Below, piece by piece: positions 25,901 to 33,725 of a DNA stretch of 64,000 nucleotides; position 1 is the first letter of the stretch, and each line of letters opens with the position of its first letter. The notes beneath the pieces were generated by a model. That model saw only the letters and a program-made list of their open reading frames with translations. It did no database searches and was not told where the DNA came from. Position numbers and translations under genes: made by a program. Origin of the DNA: PHAA01 sp964457945. GTDB taxonomy: Bacteria; Bacillota; Syntrophomonadia; Syntrophomonadales; Syntrophomonadaceae. The stretch is from the NCBI GenBank assembly GCA_964457945.1, contig CAYWFX010000007.1, forward strand, positions 1-64,000, given 5' to 3'.

Positions 25901-27681
25901 ATAATAGAACAAATAGCTTTGCTGATGTATTCAGGGCAACATTAATGGGTGATTCTAGAAAAAGCAGTCTTTCTTTCTTAGCTGCAGACCGGCCGGCAAT
26001 GATAATGCACCAATCTGCTGCTAGAAGTACAAATAATTCCCTTGCCATGCCAAGCAGATCAAGGGAGATTAATTCTGCCCGGGAGAGGGATAAGTCGGGA
26101 GCCTCAAATCTCATCAATAGAAGCACAGGCATGAGATCGACTTCTGCAGCAGTGGATGGACCAAGCCTTTTCGGTCATCAAGCGGTGGCGAAATTGCAGG
26201 TGATAAAATTGCAGATCCGGGCCAGAAATCGAGCAGAGGGACGAACGAGCAGCAGGGTCGCTGGAAAGGTACTGCCGTTGGTCAGAAATACCAATAAACC
26301 GAGCAAGTATAGGGGATACGAGGACCCCAAAATCCTCTTCGGGGGAAACTCAACAAGTATTGTACCTTTTGCTCAGCTAATACCAAGCTCAGTAGGCGTA
26401 ATTAATAGTGGGACAAATAGCTTTTCTAATGTATTCAGGCCAGCATTAATGGCTGATTCTAGAAAAAGCAGTCTCTCTTTCTCAGCTCCAGGCAGACTGG
26501 CAATGATAATGCGAAAAGCCACTGCTGGAAGTATAAATAATTCCCTTGCTGTACCCAAGAGGTCAGGAGATATTAATTCTGACCGGGGCAGGGTAAATTT
26601 GGAAGCATCAAGCTCAGTAGGTGCAGTAAATAGCGGGACAAATAGCTTTCCTAATGTATTCAGGCCAACATTAATGGCCGATTCTGGAAAAAGCCGTCTC
26701 TCTTACTCAGCTCCAGGCAGGCTGGCAATGATAATGCGAAAAGCTTCTGCTGGAAGCATAAGTAATTCCCTTACTGTACCCAAGAGGTCAGGAGATATTA
26801 ATTCTGACCGGGTCAGGGATAATTTGGTAGCGTTAAGCCCTGCCAACAGAAATAAAGGCATTAGAGATTTTAAGCTCGGGCTAATTATGAAAAATAAGCT
26901 CAAGAGTTATCGAGAAAAGCAGACTAAATCTGGATGGCTGCAGAAATGGTTTGTTAATAAGAAGCCTGGCTTGCTTAAGACCCCCAATCCCAGGGACAAT
27001 TTTATTGAATTAGCATCTAATTGGGGATCCCTGAGAGCAGGCAGCAAATTGCCAATTTACCAGAGACTTAGCGTAAAAGAGCCAAAACAGCTATTAGTAA
27101 GCCCAATGAAAATTTTGCCGTTCACCCAATCCACTAGCTCAAGTCGGGAGGTTTCCCCGAATTGGCAGACGATTGGGCAATACATAACTAGGTCTGGTAA
27201 GCCCTCTGATCGCTCGCTTAACAGCTATATGGATCAGAGCAGGGTAAGCAGAATTAAGACCCGGGCTGTAATCTTTAATAAAAAAAGAAGTTCGCAGGCA
27301 CCGTTGGACAGAAATATTACAGGAGCCAACAAAACGTTAATATCGGGCGATAAGACTCGACAGCCAGTTAATTATTCGGATCCCAATTTAATCCCATATC
27401 GGGGCATCAAAACAGTGGATGACAAAAGGATCCCATCTTATTCACTTCTGGCCTCCGGGCCGGATTTAAACCATCGTCGGGATACATCTTCGGCTGCCAG
27501 CAATTATTTGGATAGTGCTATTGATACTAAAGCGAAAGCCATTACTAAGGAGCTTAAGATGCAAATATCCGAGACCAGGAACCCTGAGATCAAGAATACT
27601 GAAATAAAGAGAATTGCCGACCGTGTATACCAGGAAATACAACAGCGGATGAAGTTGGAGCGGCAGCGCCGAGGCTTGTAA
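22957..27681 (+). CDS. Giant basic repeat protein of the CIS operon
   Basis: A 1574-residue protein starting at ATG behind GGGGGAA. It is rich in Arg, Lys, Ser, Asn and Gly, poor in Asp/Glu, and should be strongly basic and largely disordered. There is no signal peptide or enzyme motif. Residues ~760-1295 hold diverged tandem repeats with motifs such as FRPALMADS, GRLAMIM and RSGDINS. A GC-rich palindromic insert lies near residues 628-672. Only the last ~60 residues look ordered: a helix ending IADRVYQEIQQRMKLERQRRG, which resembles the C-terminal helix of proteins at this position in other loci. It could be a tape measure, a cargo, or a scaffold; no family assignment is made for the rest. 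Confidence 0.75.
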   Translation: MLLLRQLKPLRLSTWRQRQSFADRIKNKYLLPGNYPFRPLHLIWRLGNRTANPLASGPVNINLKLLLEQMRSVSRSYDGKLSRLPLAIAGKSPIQALSSSSHNKVFEQGYRNQLKSTLGSNMIHNPSGPKQNYSMVGKNSPAALLPNLLQSYSGLNTDQRRESSLSQSQMNRIKKQNNQLWTSSHIKMTPPEKTGRKPISKHNLSGIRRLHFSLTIPVRKARSRQKLRRDGLVPGDGEMLSAPPVKKIALGQRVIIQASRKEQKSANDTVLRRWFRAQSKSGDTISPHIDSRTMLSMNQYRLITRSVAGVNRAYGLNIFSKLNDLMTGLPSDMGLEAKSSWPVKLNYAITSPDQAITANTSAASKTFPGQAGNRFSNHYVQRQKQVLRRRETDLYQAKQRPSLLLSRPLISAKTGLDLIKKQVSLLPVGLLMSKRTNLEQAKQAERSHNPAFSAAQSGSSDARIKVQNKTGTRQLNSYPVSQSIQISRYSMIGTSKGKLGKQLGTNLSYVKGKGIPYYFGVPGYDGGSQRSIALQYLHRGFIRDLSKQQSVNFRNVLAVNRSTRNIYLDGGRNSFYPASPLAAGPGARRVKLPWQNRVKTVGGNVRGYDNDAIFRTIRKYNNLNDDSITTTTAPPSTEAHPSPIGNYRCSRWSPIKVAGTTPYGDAPYAVNGTANVVDALFRSRLMLRRKPGFLYKLIREIGNPVQAAHRVNLASRTLGRNGIFDQLPERYLDGGDLTARSQILFATKKMLSPNHSEKFSYYKKAMAAVAENGPSLRAYHVPANSHLKELKILARNRVAAKSNSRMAGKLMLLMADYRNSSYSFLASGRPAMIMSQATAKNVNSNLAMPSRSQDINSGYGRAKPENSNLINGRTGMRWKKDNFYSFIYQKTLMAAIAGDGPGLSAYHATANSKAKELQIQARNRVAERSNSSMVGKLLPLVKKSNKLRDYGGYEDQKILPGGNSSSMVPFAQLISSSVGAINNRTNSFADVFRATLMGDSRKSSLSFLAADRPAMIMHQSAARSTNNSLAMPSRSREINSARERDKSGASNLINRSTGMRSTSAAVDGPSLFGHQAVAKLQVIKLQIRARNRAEGRTSSRVAGKVLPLVRNTNKPSKYRGYEDPKILFGGNSTSIVPFAQLIPSSVGVINSGTNSFSNVFRPALMADSRKSSLSFSAPGRLAMIMRKATAGSINNSLAVPKRSGDINSDRGRVNLEASSSVGAVNSGTNSFPNVFRPTLMADSGKSRLSYSAPGRLAMIMRKASAGSISNSLTVPKRSGDINSDRVRDNLVALSPANRNKGIRDFKLGLIMKNKLKSYREKQTKSGWLQKWFVNKKPGLLKTPNPRDNFIELASNWGSLRAGSKLPIYQRLSVKEPKQLLVSPMKILPFTQSTSSSREVSPNWQTIGQYITRSGKPSDRSLNSYMDQSRVSRIKTRAVIFNKKRSSQAPLDRNITGANKTLISGDKTRQPVNYSDPNLIPYRGIKTVDDKRIPSYSLLASGPDLNHRRDTSSAASNYLDSAIDTKAKAITKELKMQISETRNPEIKNTEIKRIADRVYQEIQQRMKLERQRRGL
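24884..24972 (+). repeat. Cluster of palindromes inside the giant gene
   Basis: Three hairpins lie within 90 bases: an 11-bp perfect stem (24884-24894 with 24902-24912, 7-nt loop), CCCC-TAC-GGGG (24939-24949) and GCCGT-AA-ACGGC (24961-24972). The segment is GC-richer than its flanks, keeps the reading frame, and encodes a peptide unlike its surroundings (Thr/Pro-rich, with one of the few Cys). It resembles an in-frame palindromic insertion element. Confidence 0.6.
25882..26835 (+). repeat. Coding tandem repeats (75- and 168-codon periods)
   Basis: AGCTCAGTAGG recurs at 25882, 26386 and 26611. The last two copies start 225 nt (75 codons) apart and are nearly identical over the whole unit (SSVG..NSGTNSF..NVFRP..LMADS..GRLAMIM..RSGDINSDR). 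The first is 504 nt (168 codons) upstream and belongs to a longer unit that also carries GYEDPKIL and VPFAQLI motifs. A degenerate earlier copy lies near 25,390-25,560. All spacings are multiples of three. Confidence 0.8.
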
Positions 27682-27706
27682 ACCCAGAAGGAAGGGGGAT
27701 TAAGCA

Positions 27707-28324
27707 GTGTCACTTAAGAAAGCCAGCATTGAAGTGGAAGGAAGCAGCAGTAAAAAAATTGAAGTGCTCTTTAATCCCAGTGAATATAGCATAGACAGTG
27801 AAAATAAATATGCTTTTCATACTGTGTCATCAGATCCAATTACCCAATTTATAAGTGGTAGTACCAGCCTTCTGTCCATGGAACTGTTTTTTGACACTTA
27901 TGAAGCTGGGAGCGATGTGAGAAATCACACCAAGCAAGTTTCTGAATTGCTTGATATCGACAGTGATTTGCACGCACCACCAGTATGCAAGTTTATATGG
28001 GGATCACTTGTTTTCAGAGGTTATATGGAAAAGGTTTCGCAGCGCTTCACTATGTTTCTTGACTCGGGAATACCGGTGAGAGCCATTTTAAGCGTACAAA
28101 TGCGTTCCTACCAAACTGTACAAGAAAAATTGCAGGCAATACCGCTCCAGTCTTCCGATCGTACCAAACAAAGGGTACTGAAGCAGGGTGAACAATTGTG
28201 GATGCTAGCAGCACGTGAATACGAAGATCCGGGACGATGGCGAGAGATTGCTATAGCCAATGATATAGATAACCCTAGATTAGTGCAGACCGGGAGCAAA
28301 GTAATCGTCCCTCCACTGGTGTAA
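27707..28324 (+). CDS. LysM-domain baseplate adaptor (Afp7/gp53-like)
   Basis: A 205-residue protein. The N-terminal domain opens with 'ASIEVEGSSSKKIEVLFNPSEYSI', the pattern of CIS LysM adaptor proteins ('---f-l-FNP-eys---'), and a C-terminal LysM motif covers about residues 155-205 (VLKQGEQLWMLAAREY, then GSKVIVPPL). In Afp/PVC particles this protein links the first tube ring to the hub. It starts at GTG behind GAAGGGGG, 25 nt after the giant gene, and is followed 4 nt later by the hub gene. Confidence 0.88.
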   Translation: MSLKKASIEVEGSSSKKIEVLFNPSEYSIDSENKYAFHTVSSDPITQFISGSTSLLSMELFFDTYEAGSDVRNHTKQVSELLDIDSDLHAPPVCKFIWGSLVFRGYMEKVSQRFTMFLDSGIPVRAILSVQMRSYQTVQEKLQAIPLQSSDRTKQRVLKQGEQLWMLAAREYEDPGRWREIAIANDIDNPRLVQTGSKVIVPPLV

Positions 28325-28328
28325 TATT

Positions 28329-29429
28329 ATGGCAGACTATACCGTTCTTAATCAGCAGGGTTTAACCTTTGGAGGCTTATCAAAGCAATATGGTGACTTC
28401 TTTGTTCCCAGTTTCGAGGTGAAAGTTGGGGGCAGTAAAATTGGTGATGGCATTGATATGGTTATAGCTAGTGTCAGCGTTGATACCAGCCTGGAGAAAG
28501 CAGATACCTGTAGTTTTACTGTTACAAATGCCTTTGACATCGAGAGCAGAGAATTTAAGTGGTTAGACCAATACCTGACTATCGGGAAAGAAGTACAGAT
28601 TGATATGGGCTATAAAGATAAACTAGGAACAGTGTTCCACGGCTATATCACATCAGTGCGCTATGAACTGAGCTCCTGGGATCAGACCAGTGTAGTAGTA
28701 TCAGGGATGGATTACTCATTTAAATTGATGAAGGGAATAAAATCCAAGGTGTTTTCCAAAGTAAAAGATAGTGATGTAGCCAGCCAGGTAATATCAGGCG
28801 CTGGACTTACAGCCAAAGTAGATAGTACAACGATTGTGCATGATATGATTCAGCAGGTGGGAATCAGTGATTACCAGTTCCTCAGTTGGTTAGCAGACAG
28901 AAACGGCTATGAATTTTTTGTCAGTGGCAAGAATGTTCATTTCCGTAAGATGCACCAGAACAAGTCTCCATCAGTAACCCTAACCTGGGCACAAAACCTG
29001 ATCAGCTTGTACAAGGAAGATGATCTGAATGATCAGGCGGGTGTAGTTAAAGTGAGAAGCTGGGATTATAAAACCAAGAAGGTTTTAACTGGTCAAGCCA
29101 GCGCGATAAGCAAGGTTGATTCAGGTCAGGATGGCAAGACTGTGTTGGGAAATGTGTTGGGGACGGTGGAGGATAATTATATGTCCGAAGCCAGGACTCA
29201 GGCCCAGGCTGATGCAGAGGCTACCGCCATTCAAAGCAGCAAGGCCATGAAACTGGTAAGCGGTGAAGCAATTTGTATAGGTATTCCCCAGATCAGGGCA
29301 GGTCAATATGTGCAGCTGGCAGGTCTGGGTTCAAAACTAAATAAGGTTTATTATGTAACATCGGCTCGACACAATATAGACGAATCGGGCTATACAACCA
29401 CCTTAACCATAGGAGGGAACGTTGTTTGA
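28329..29429 (+). CDS. Hub protein, gpD/gp27-like (VgrG N-terminal half)
   Basis: A 366-residue protein of the phage late control D family. Markers are 'VPSFEVKVGG' at the start, 'IEVQ/VQIDMGYKDKLGTVFHGYITSV' in the middle and a C-terminal 'AICIGIPQIRAGQYVQLAGLGSKLNKVYYV' segment typical of the gp27 tube-like barrel. Three copies form the hub to which the spike attaches. Its TGA overlaps the start of the spike gene (4-nt overlap), indicating translational coupling and equal stoichiometry. Together the two genes represent a split VgrG. Confidence 0.9.
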   Translation: MADYTVLNQQGLTFGGLSKQYGDFFVPSFEVKVGGSKIGDGIDMVIASVSVDTSLEKADTCSFTVTNAFDIESREFKWLDQYLTIGKEVQIDMGYKDKLGTVFHGYITSVRYELSSWDQTSVVVSGMDYSFKLMKGIKSKVFSKVKDSDVASQVISGAGLTAKVDSTTIVHDMIQQVGISDYQFLSWLADRNGYEFFVSGKNVHFRKMHQNKSPSVTLTWAQNLISLYKEDDLNDQAGVVKVRSWDYKTKKVLTGQASAISKVDSGQDGKTVLGNVLGTVEDNYMSEARTQAQADAEATAIQSSKAMKLVSGEAICIGIPQIRAGQYVQLAGLGSKLNKVYYVTSARHNIDESGYTTTLTIGGNVV

Positions 29430-30181
29430 ATATAGTATACTCGCTCCAGGATTCCAACTCCAATCAAAGCCAGAAAATATACGGGGTAGCTGTAGGGGTA
29501 GTAACCAATATAAATGATCCAGAAAAAATAGGTCGGGTAAAGGTGAAGTTTCTTCTACGGGAGAGCGAGCAGGAAAGTGATTGGATTCGTATTGCCAGTC
29601 CTATGGCAGGACCGGAACGGGGATTCTATTTTCTACCCGAGGTAAATGATGAGGTGTTGCTTGCTTTTCACCAAGGTAATGTAGAAGAGCCTTTCATTAT
29701 TGGAGCGTTATGGAATAGTCAGGATAAGCCGCCAGAGGCCAATCCTTATGCCGATGGTAAAGTTAATATTCGTAAAATAAAGACCAGTGGTGGGAATGAA
29801 ATCATCTTTACCGATGAGAAGAGTAAAGAGAAAGTGGAGATTCATACGCCCAAGGGCAAAAAGATTCTTTTCGATGACGAGAACAAGAAGATAGAACTAA
29901 AGGACGATAATGGAAAAAATACTGTAACCATAGACACTTCGTCCAATAGTATTACTATACAGGCTGATAGCAAAGTTACTATTAAGGTTAAGTCATGCAA
30001 CATTGAGGTTGATGGCAGTGGAGGAATAAGTATTAATGCTCCTACCAGTTCTCTGAAATTTAAAGCCAACCAGATAGAGATGGAAGCTAGCACTACGATG
30101 GATATCAAGGCCAACGCTACGATGAATGTCAAGGCGGGAGCTATGATGAAAATTGAAGGAGCTATGGTAAAGATAAATTAG
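29426..30181 (+). CDS. Spike protein, gp5/VgrG C-terminal-like with OB fold and beta-helix
   Basis: A 251-residue protein starting at TTG behind AGGAGGG. An OB-fold domain (about residues 15-100: GVVTNINDPEKIGRVKVKF, then FIIGALWN) is followed by a repetitive strand region (about 115-250) with alternating charged and hydrophobic residues, ending in short repeats like MDIKANATMNVKAG, which would wind into a trimeric beta-helical needle. No lysozyme domain is present. It needs a PAAR tip; none is adjacent, but a DUF4280 PAAR-like gene lies about 20 kb downstream. Confidence 0.9.
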   Translation: MNIVYSLQDSNSNQSQKIYGVAVGVVTNINDPEKIGRVKVKFLLRESEQESDWIRIASPMAGPERGFYFLPEVNDEVLLAFHQGNVEEPFIIGALWNSQDKPPEANPYADGKVNIRKIKTSGGNEIIFTDEKSKEKVEIHTPKGKKILFDDENKKIELKDDNGKNTVTIDTSSNSITIQADSKVTIKVKSCNIEVDGSGGISINAPTSSLKFKANQIEMEASTTMDIKANATMNVKAGAMMKIEGAMVKIN

Positions 30182-30201
30182 CAAGGTAAGGAGGGTGATA
30201 G

Positions 30202-30600
30202 ATGAGCAGTTTTTTAGGCCGGGGCTGGAAATTTCCGATTCAAGTTGATCCGGTAACCGGAAGAATAATGATGTCCGAGGGTGAAGACGACATAGCTGAG
30301 GCCATCCGTATCATCCTCATGACTTACCAGGGCGAAAGAGTTATGCGTCCTGGCTTTGGCGGCAGACTTAATGATTTTGTTTTTGGCCTTACTGACCCCA
30401 CAACTCTAGGAGTGCTGGAGTCAGATCTGAGAAATGCCATAATGGTTTGGGAACCTCGAGTAGGTAAGGTGGAGGTTCAGGTACAAAGTGATAAATCCAA
30501 CCCGGAGCAATTGTGGATTAATATAAATTATACAGTCAGGTCGACTAACAACCTGTTTAACCTTGTTTATCCCTTCTATATAAATGAAGGTACCAGTTAG
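30202..30600 (+). CDS. Baseplate wedge protein gp25-like
   Basis: A 132-residue protein of the gp25/GPW family, which starts sheath assembly at the baseplate. The central signature is visible as EDDIAEAIRIILMTYQGER, then MRPGFGG and a C-terminal strand with INYTVRSTNN. The conserved Glu-Arg pair (GERVMRPGFG) is intact. It lies 20 nt after the spike gene with AAGGAGGGTG before the ATG and is followed by the two J-like wedge genes in the usual CIS order. Confidence 0.92.
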   Translation: MSSFLGRGWKFPIQVDPVTGRIMMSEGEDDIAEAIRIILMTYQGERVMRPGFGGRLNDFVFGLTDPTTLGVLESDLRNAIMVWEPRVGKVEVQVQSDKSNPEQLWININYTVRSTNNLFNLVYPFYINEGTS

Positions 30601-30633
30601 AAAACCTGATAAGCTGACATATGGAGGAAGAAT

Positions 30634-33600
30634 ATGCTGCCACCTCTTGACCCACGTGATAACAGAGCTCTTATACAGCAAGTAAAAGACATGCTGCCCT
30701 TTTATACCCCGGAATGGCGGTTTTCTCCCGAGGACCCAGATGCGGGTACAGCTTTAATGCTGATTTTTGCTCGTATGTTTGATGGCACCATAAAAAGGTT
30801 GAATCAGGTTCCACGGAGAAACCTAGTAGCATTTCTTAATATGATGGATATTGGTCTCTTACCTGCTTGTCCGTCTTTTGCCTTTTTGACTTTTAACCTG
30901 AGCTCTATTGACGGCGAAGCAGTTCTAGTGCCAGCAGGAACCCAAGCCCTGGCTAGTGCAGCAGGAGGAGAACAAATCGTTTTTGAAACCGCAGCTAACC
31001 TCCTGGTTAGTCCTGCCATCCCGGTAGCCATCTATAACGCTAGCGGCCAGCATGATCGCATAGTGGAAATTCCGGCTGCTCTCTTAATAGATAACCCGGT
31101 TTATCCAAGTCAGGAGCTAGCCTTGCTGGATTGCTTTGGTGGTGAGAACTTGCAGGACCACTGTTTCTATCTGGGAGAACCTGACCTTTTTAATATCAAT
31201 GGGAAAGCTATTTTGGAAGTGGAAATCAGCAATTCCAGACAGCAGTTTAAAGAACGTCTTGACTGCGAACTGCTGAGTAATCCTGAATATATAGAATGGT
31301 TATATCGAAAGGATGATAGCTGGCAAGCTTTTAGCGAAGTTGCAGTGCGGGGCAACCGTATTGAGTTGAAAAAGAAAGAATCAGGTTGGATAGATTATAG
31401 TGAAACGAATGGGGTTAGCAACCGCTGGCTGTGCTGTCGGGTAAAGCCCGGAAAAATTGGGGCCTTAAGGGATATAGCGTTTGATGCTGTGAAGATGAAG
31501 GCTCGTAACCTGGTTGAAAATAATGAACCGGGTCTGGCACCGGATATGATGTTTTATAATGACATTCCCCTTAACCCGAAAGATTGTTATCCGTTAGGTG
31601 AATTTTTTGGCCTTTATGATACATTTTATTTGGCCAGCCAGGAAGCTTTTTCAAAAAAGAAGGCTATCATAACAATTTCTTTTAAGCTAAAGCATGAACC
31701 GAAGATAATGAACAATGATAATACACCTGCCATCGACTGGAAGATGATAATGAAAAAATCTGATCTGGAGGAACCCGAACGGCCTAATCTGCTGATCATG
31801 AGAGTTGTCTGGGAATATTTTAACGGTAATGGCTGGATGAAGCTGTTTGATGGCTCCCAATATGAGGATATCTTCCTGCACGTATCAGAGCGAACCATTA
31901 TCAAGTTCAAATGCCCGGATGATATAGAGGCCAGTATGACCCACGATCAGATGAATTACTGGATAAGGGCCAAGGTTGTAAGTATCCACAATATCTATGC
32001 TCCTAATGGAGTTTACCATGCACCCAGGCTGGAGAATTTAGAACTTAGTTATGAGTATGGTGATGATAGTCTGCTGCCGACATCCTTCTTCAGTTTAAAC
32101 AACCTGGAATACCATGACCAGGGTAAAATAATCAAGCAAGAAGATTTTATGGCGCACCCTCTGCTTGACCTGGATTTATCTTACCCAGCTATGTATCTGG
32201 GATTCGAACAGCCTCTCCGTAAAGGTCCCCTGGGCTTGTTCTTCTCACTGCGGGAACAAAGCTATGATCCGGACGATGCCCCGACTCTGGAATGGGAGTA
32301 TTCAACCCGGAATGCGTTGGGAGGAAAGTGGGGCAGACTGGATACGGTTGATCATACCAATAACCTTAGCGGCAGTGGGTTACTTGTTTTTGGCGCACCC
32401 CCTGACTTATCACGGATGACAATGTTCGGACGAGAACTCTACTGGGTCAGAGCAGTTAATTATGACGGCAAATTTGATCGAACTGAGAATCGTCCTGTTT
32501 TACCGGTAGCCAAGGGTCTGTTCATGAATACTACCCGGGTTATTCAGCAAGAAAGCGCATTTAGCGAGATGCTAGCCAATCCCACTGGAGAAGGCCATCT
32601 TTGTCATGATCTACCCCGTACTCCGATTGTCTCAGCAGAAATATGGGTGGAGGAGTCTAGCCAGCTTAATGAAGAGGAGAAGCAAGATTTACTGCGTGAC
32701 AAGACTCTTAACCTGAGGGAAATGCGAGACGAATGGGGTAATATTCGTGAGCTCTGGATAAAATGGCAGCGGGTGGGGGATCTTGGCTTATCTGAAAGAG
32801 GTGACCGCCACTATACCATTGATACCTCTTCAGGAAGGGTTTGTTTTGGGGATAGCGTGCACGGAAGAATTCCGCCCCGCTCTAATATCAATAATATTGA
32901 AATAAACTACCGGATAGGCGGCGGCAGCAGTGGAAACGTCGGTGCTAAGGAAATTAACCGTTTGCGTAATTCCCTGCCCTTTATTAATGGGGTGTTTAAT
33001 CCCGAGGCAGCCTGTGGAGGCTGCGATCGGGAGAGCTTCGATGAAGCCCTGCACCGGGGACCACAAACATTAAAGCATAATGGACGGGCAGTGACTGCCT
33101 CAGATTTTGAAACCATGGCGCGGGAAGTATCTAGAAATGTAGCCCGGGTAAAATGCCTGTCCAATACTAACTGGCGGGGTGAAAGAGAAAGCGGCTGCAT
33201 TACTATGGTGGTTTTACCGCGTGGGGGGGTCCAGGCTTCGTTGACTTTTCCTGCTTTGAGGCAGGAGGTAGAAAGATATCTTTACCAGAGAACCAGCGGC
33301 AACCTCTTACATCCAGGCAAGATGCAGGTTATTGAGCCCTTGTATCTGGAGATATCAGTTATGGCAGTACTGGTTGCTGATAGTATAGATAATATGGCTT
33401 TGGTGGAAACAGAAGCTCTGGAAAAATTAAGGGAGTTTCTGCAGCCCGAGTTATACGATAGATATGAACAAGGATGGAATATAGGGGAATACCCGCATAT
33501 ATCAGTACTTTATACGTTATTAAAATCAATCAACGGGGTCAATTATATTGAGAGTGTCTCCATGATTGTACACAAGCTGGTTAATGAAGAGAGGATTGAG

Positions 33601-33678
33601 ATAGATCCCAATCAGCTTGGAACCATATCTCATGGTTTCATTCTAAATGGCGGGCACCAGATTAAGGTGAAAGCCTAG
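30634..33678 (+). CDS. Baseplate J-like wedge protein, large (Afp11-like)
   Basis: A 1014-residue gpJ-family protein. It begins LPPLDPRDNRALIQQVKDMLPFYTPEW, as large CIS wedge proteins do, and the J domain is near the C-terminus: INNIEINYRIGGGSSGNVGA, then TASDFETMAREVSRNVARVKCL, with GYFEA-type strands replaced by 'LYLEISVMAVLVADS'. The long middle (about 150-650) holds inserted beta domains. It probably forms the wedge heterodimer with the 745-residue J protein encoded next. It starts behind GGAGGAAG. Length is typical of Afp11/Pvc11. Confidence 0.9.
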   Translation: MLPPLDPRDNRALIQQVKDMLPFYTPEWRFSPEDPDAGTALMLIFARMFDGTIKRLNQVPRRNLVAFLNMMDIGLLPACPSFAFLTFNLSSIDGEAVLVPAGTQALASAAGGEQIVFETAANLLVSPAIPVAIYNASGQHDRIVEIPAALLIDNPVYPSQELALLDCFGGENLQDHCFYLGEPDLFNINGKAILEVEISNSRQQFKERLDCELLSNPEYIEWLYRKDDSWQAFSEVAVRGNRIELKKKESGWIDYSETNGVSNRWLCCRVKPGKIGALRDIAFDAVKMKARNLVENNEPGLAPDMMFYNDIPLNPKDCYPLGEFFGLYDTFYLASQEAFSKKKAIITISFKLKHEPKIMNNDNTPAIDWKMIMKKSDLEEPERPNLLIMRVVWEYFNGNGWMKLFDGSQYEDIFLHVSERTIIKFKCPDDIEASMTHDQMNYWIRAKVVSIHNIYAPNGVYHAPRLENLELSYEYGDDSLLPTSFFSLNNLEYHDQGKIIKQEDFMAHPLLDLDLSYPAMYLGFEQPLRKGPLGLFFSLREQSYDPDDAPTLEWEYSTRNALGGKWGRLDTVDHTNNLSGSGLLVFGAPPDLSRMTMFGRELYWVRAVNYDGKFDRTENRPVLPVAKGLFMNTTRVIQQESAFSEMLANPTGEGHLCHDLPRTPIVSAEIWVEESSQLNEEEKQDLLRDKTLNLREMRDEWGNIRELWIKWQRVGDLGLSERGDRHYTIDTSSGRVCFGDSVHGRIPPRSNINNIEINYRIGGGSSGNVGAKEINRLRNSLPFINGVFNPEAACGGCDRESFDEALHRGPQTLKHNGRAVTASDFETMAREVSRNVARVKCLSNTNWRGERESGCITMVVLPRGGVQASLTFPALRQEVERYLYQRTSGNLLHPGKMQVIEPLYLEISVMAVLVADSIDNMALVETEALEKLREFLQPELYDRYEQGWNIGEYPHISVLYTLLKSINGVNYIESVSMIVHKLVNEERIEIDPNQLGTISHGFILNGGHQIKVKA

Positions 33679-33697
33679 TACCCTGTTAGCAGGGTAC
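33678..33697 (+). repeat. Hairpin between the two wedge genes
   Basis: GTACCCTG (33678-33685) and CAGGGTAC (33690-33697) form a perfect 8-bp stem with a TTAG loop, starting on the last base of the stop codon. No T tail follows, so an mRNA processing or stabilising role is more likely than termination. Confidence 0.55.
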
Positions 33698-33725
33698 AGA
33701 ACTAAGTTGTCAGGAGGTAGGCCCA

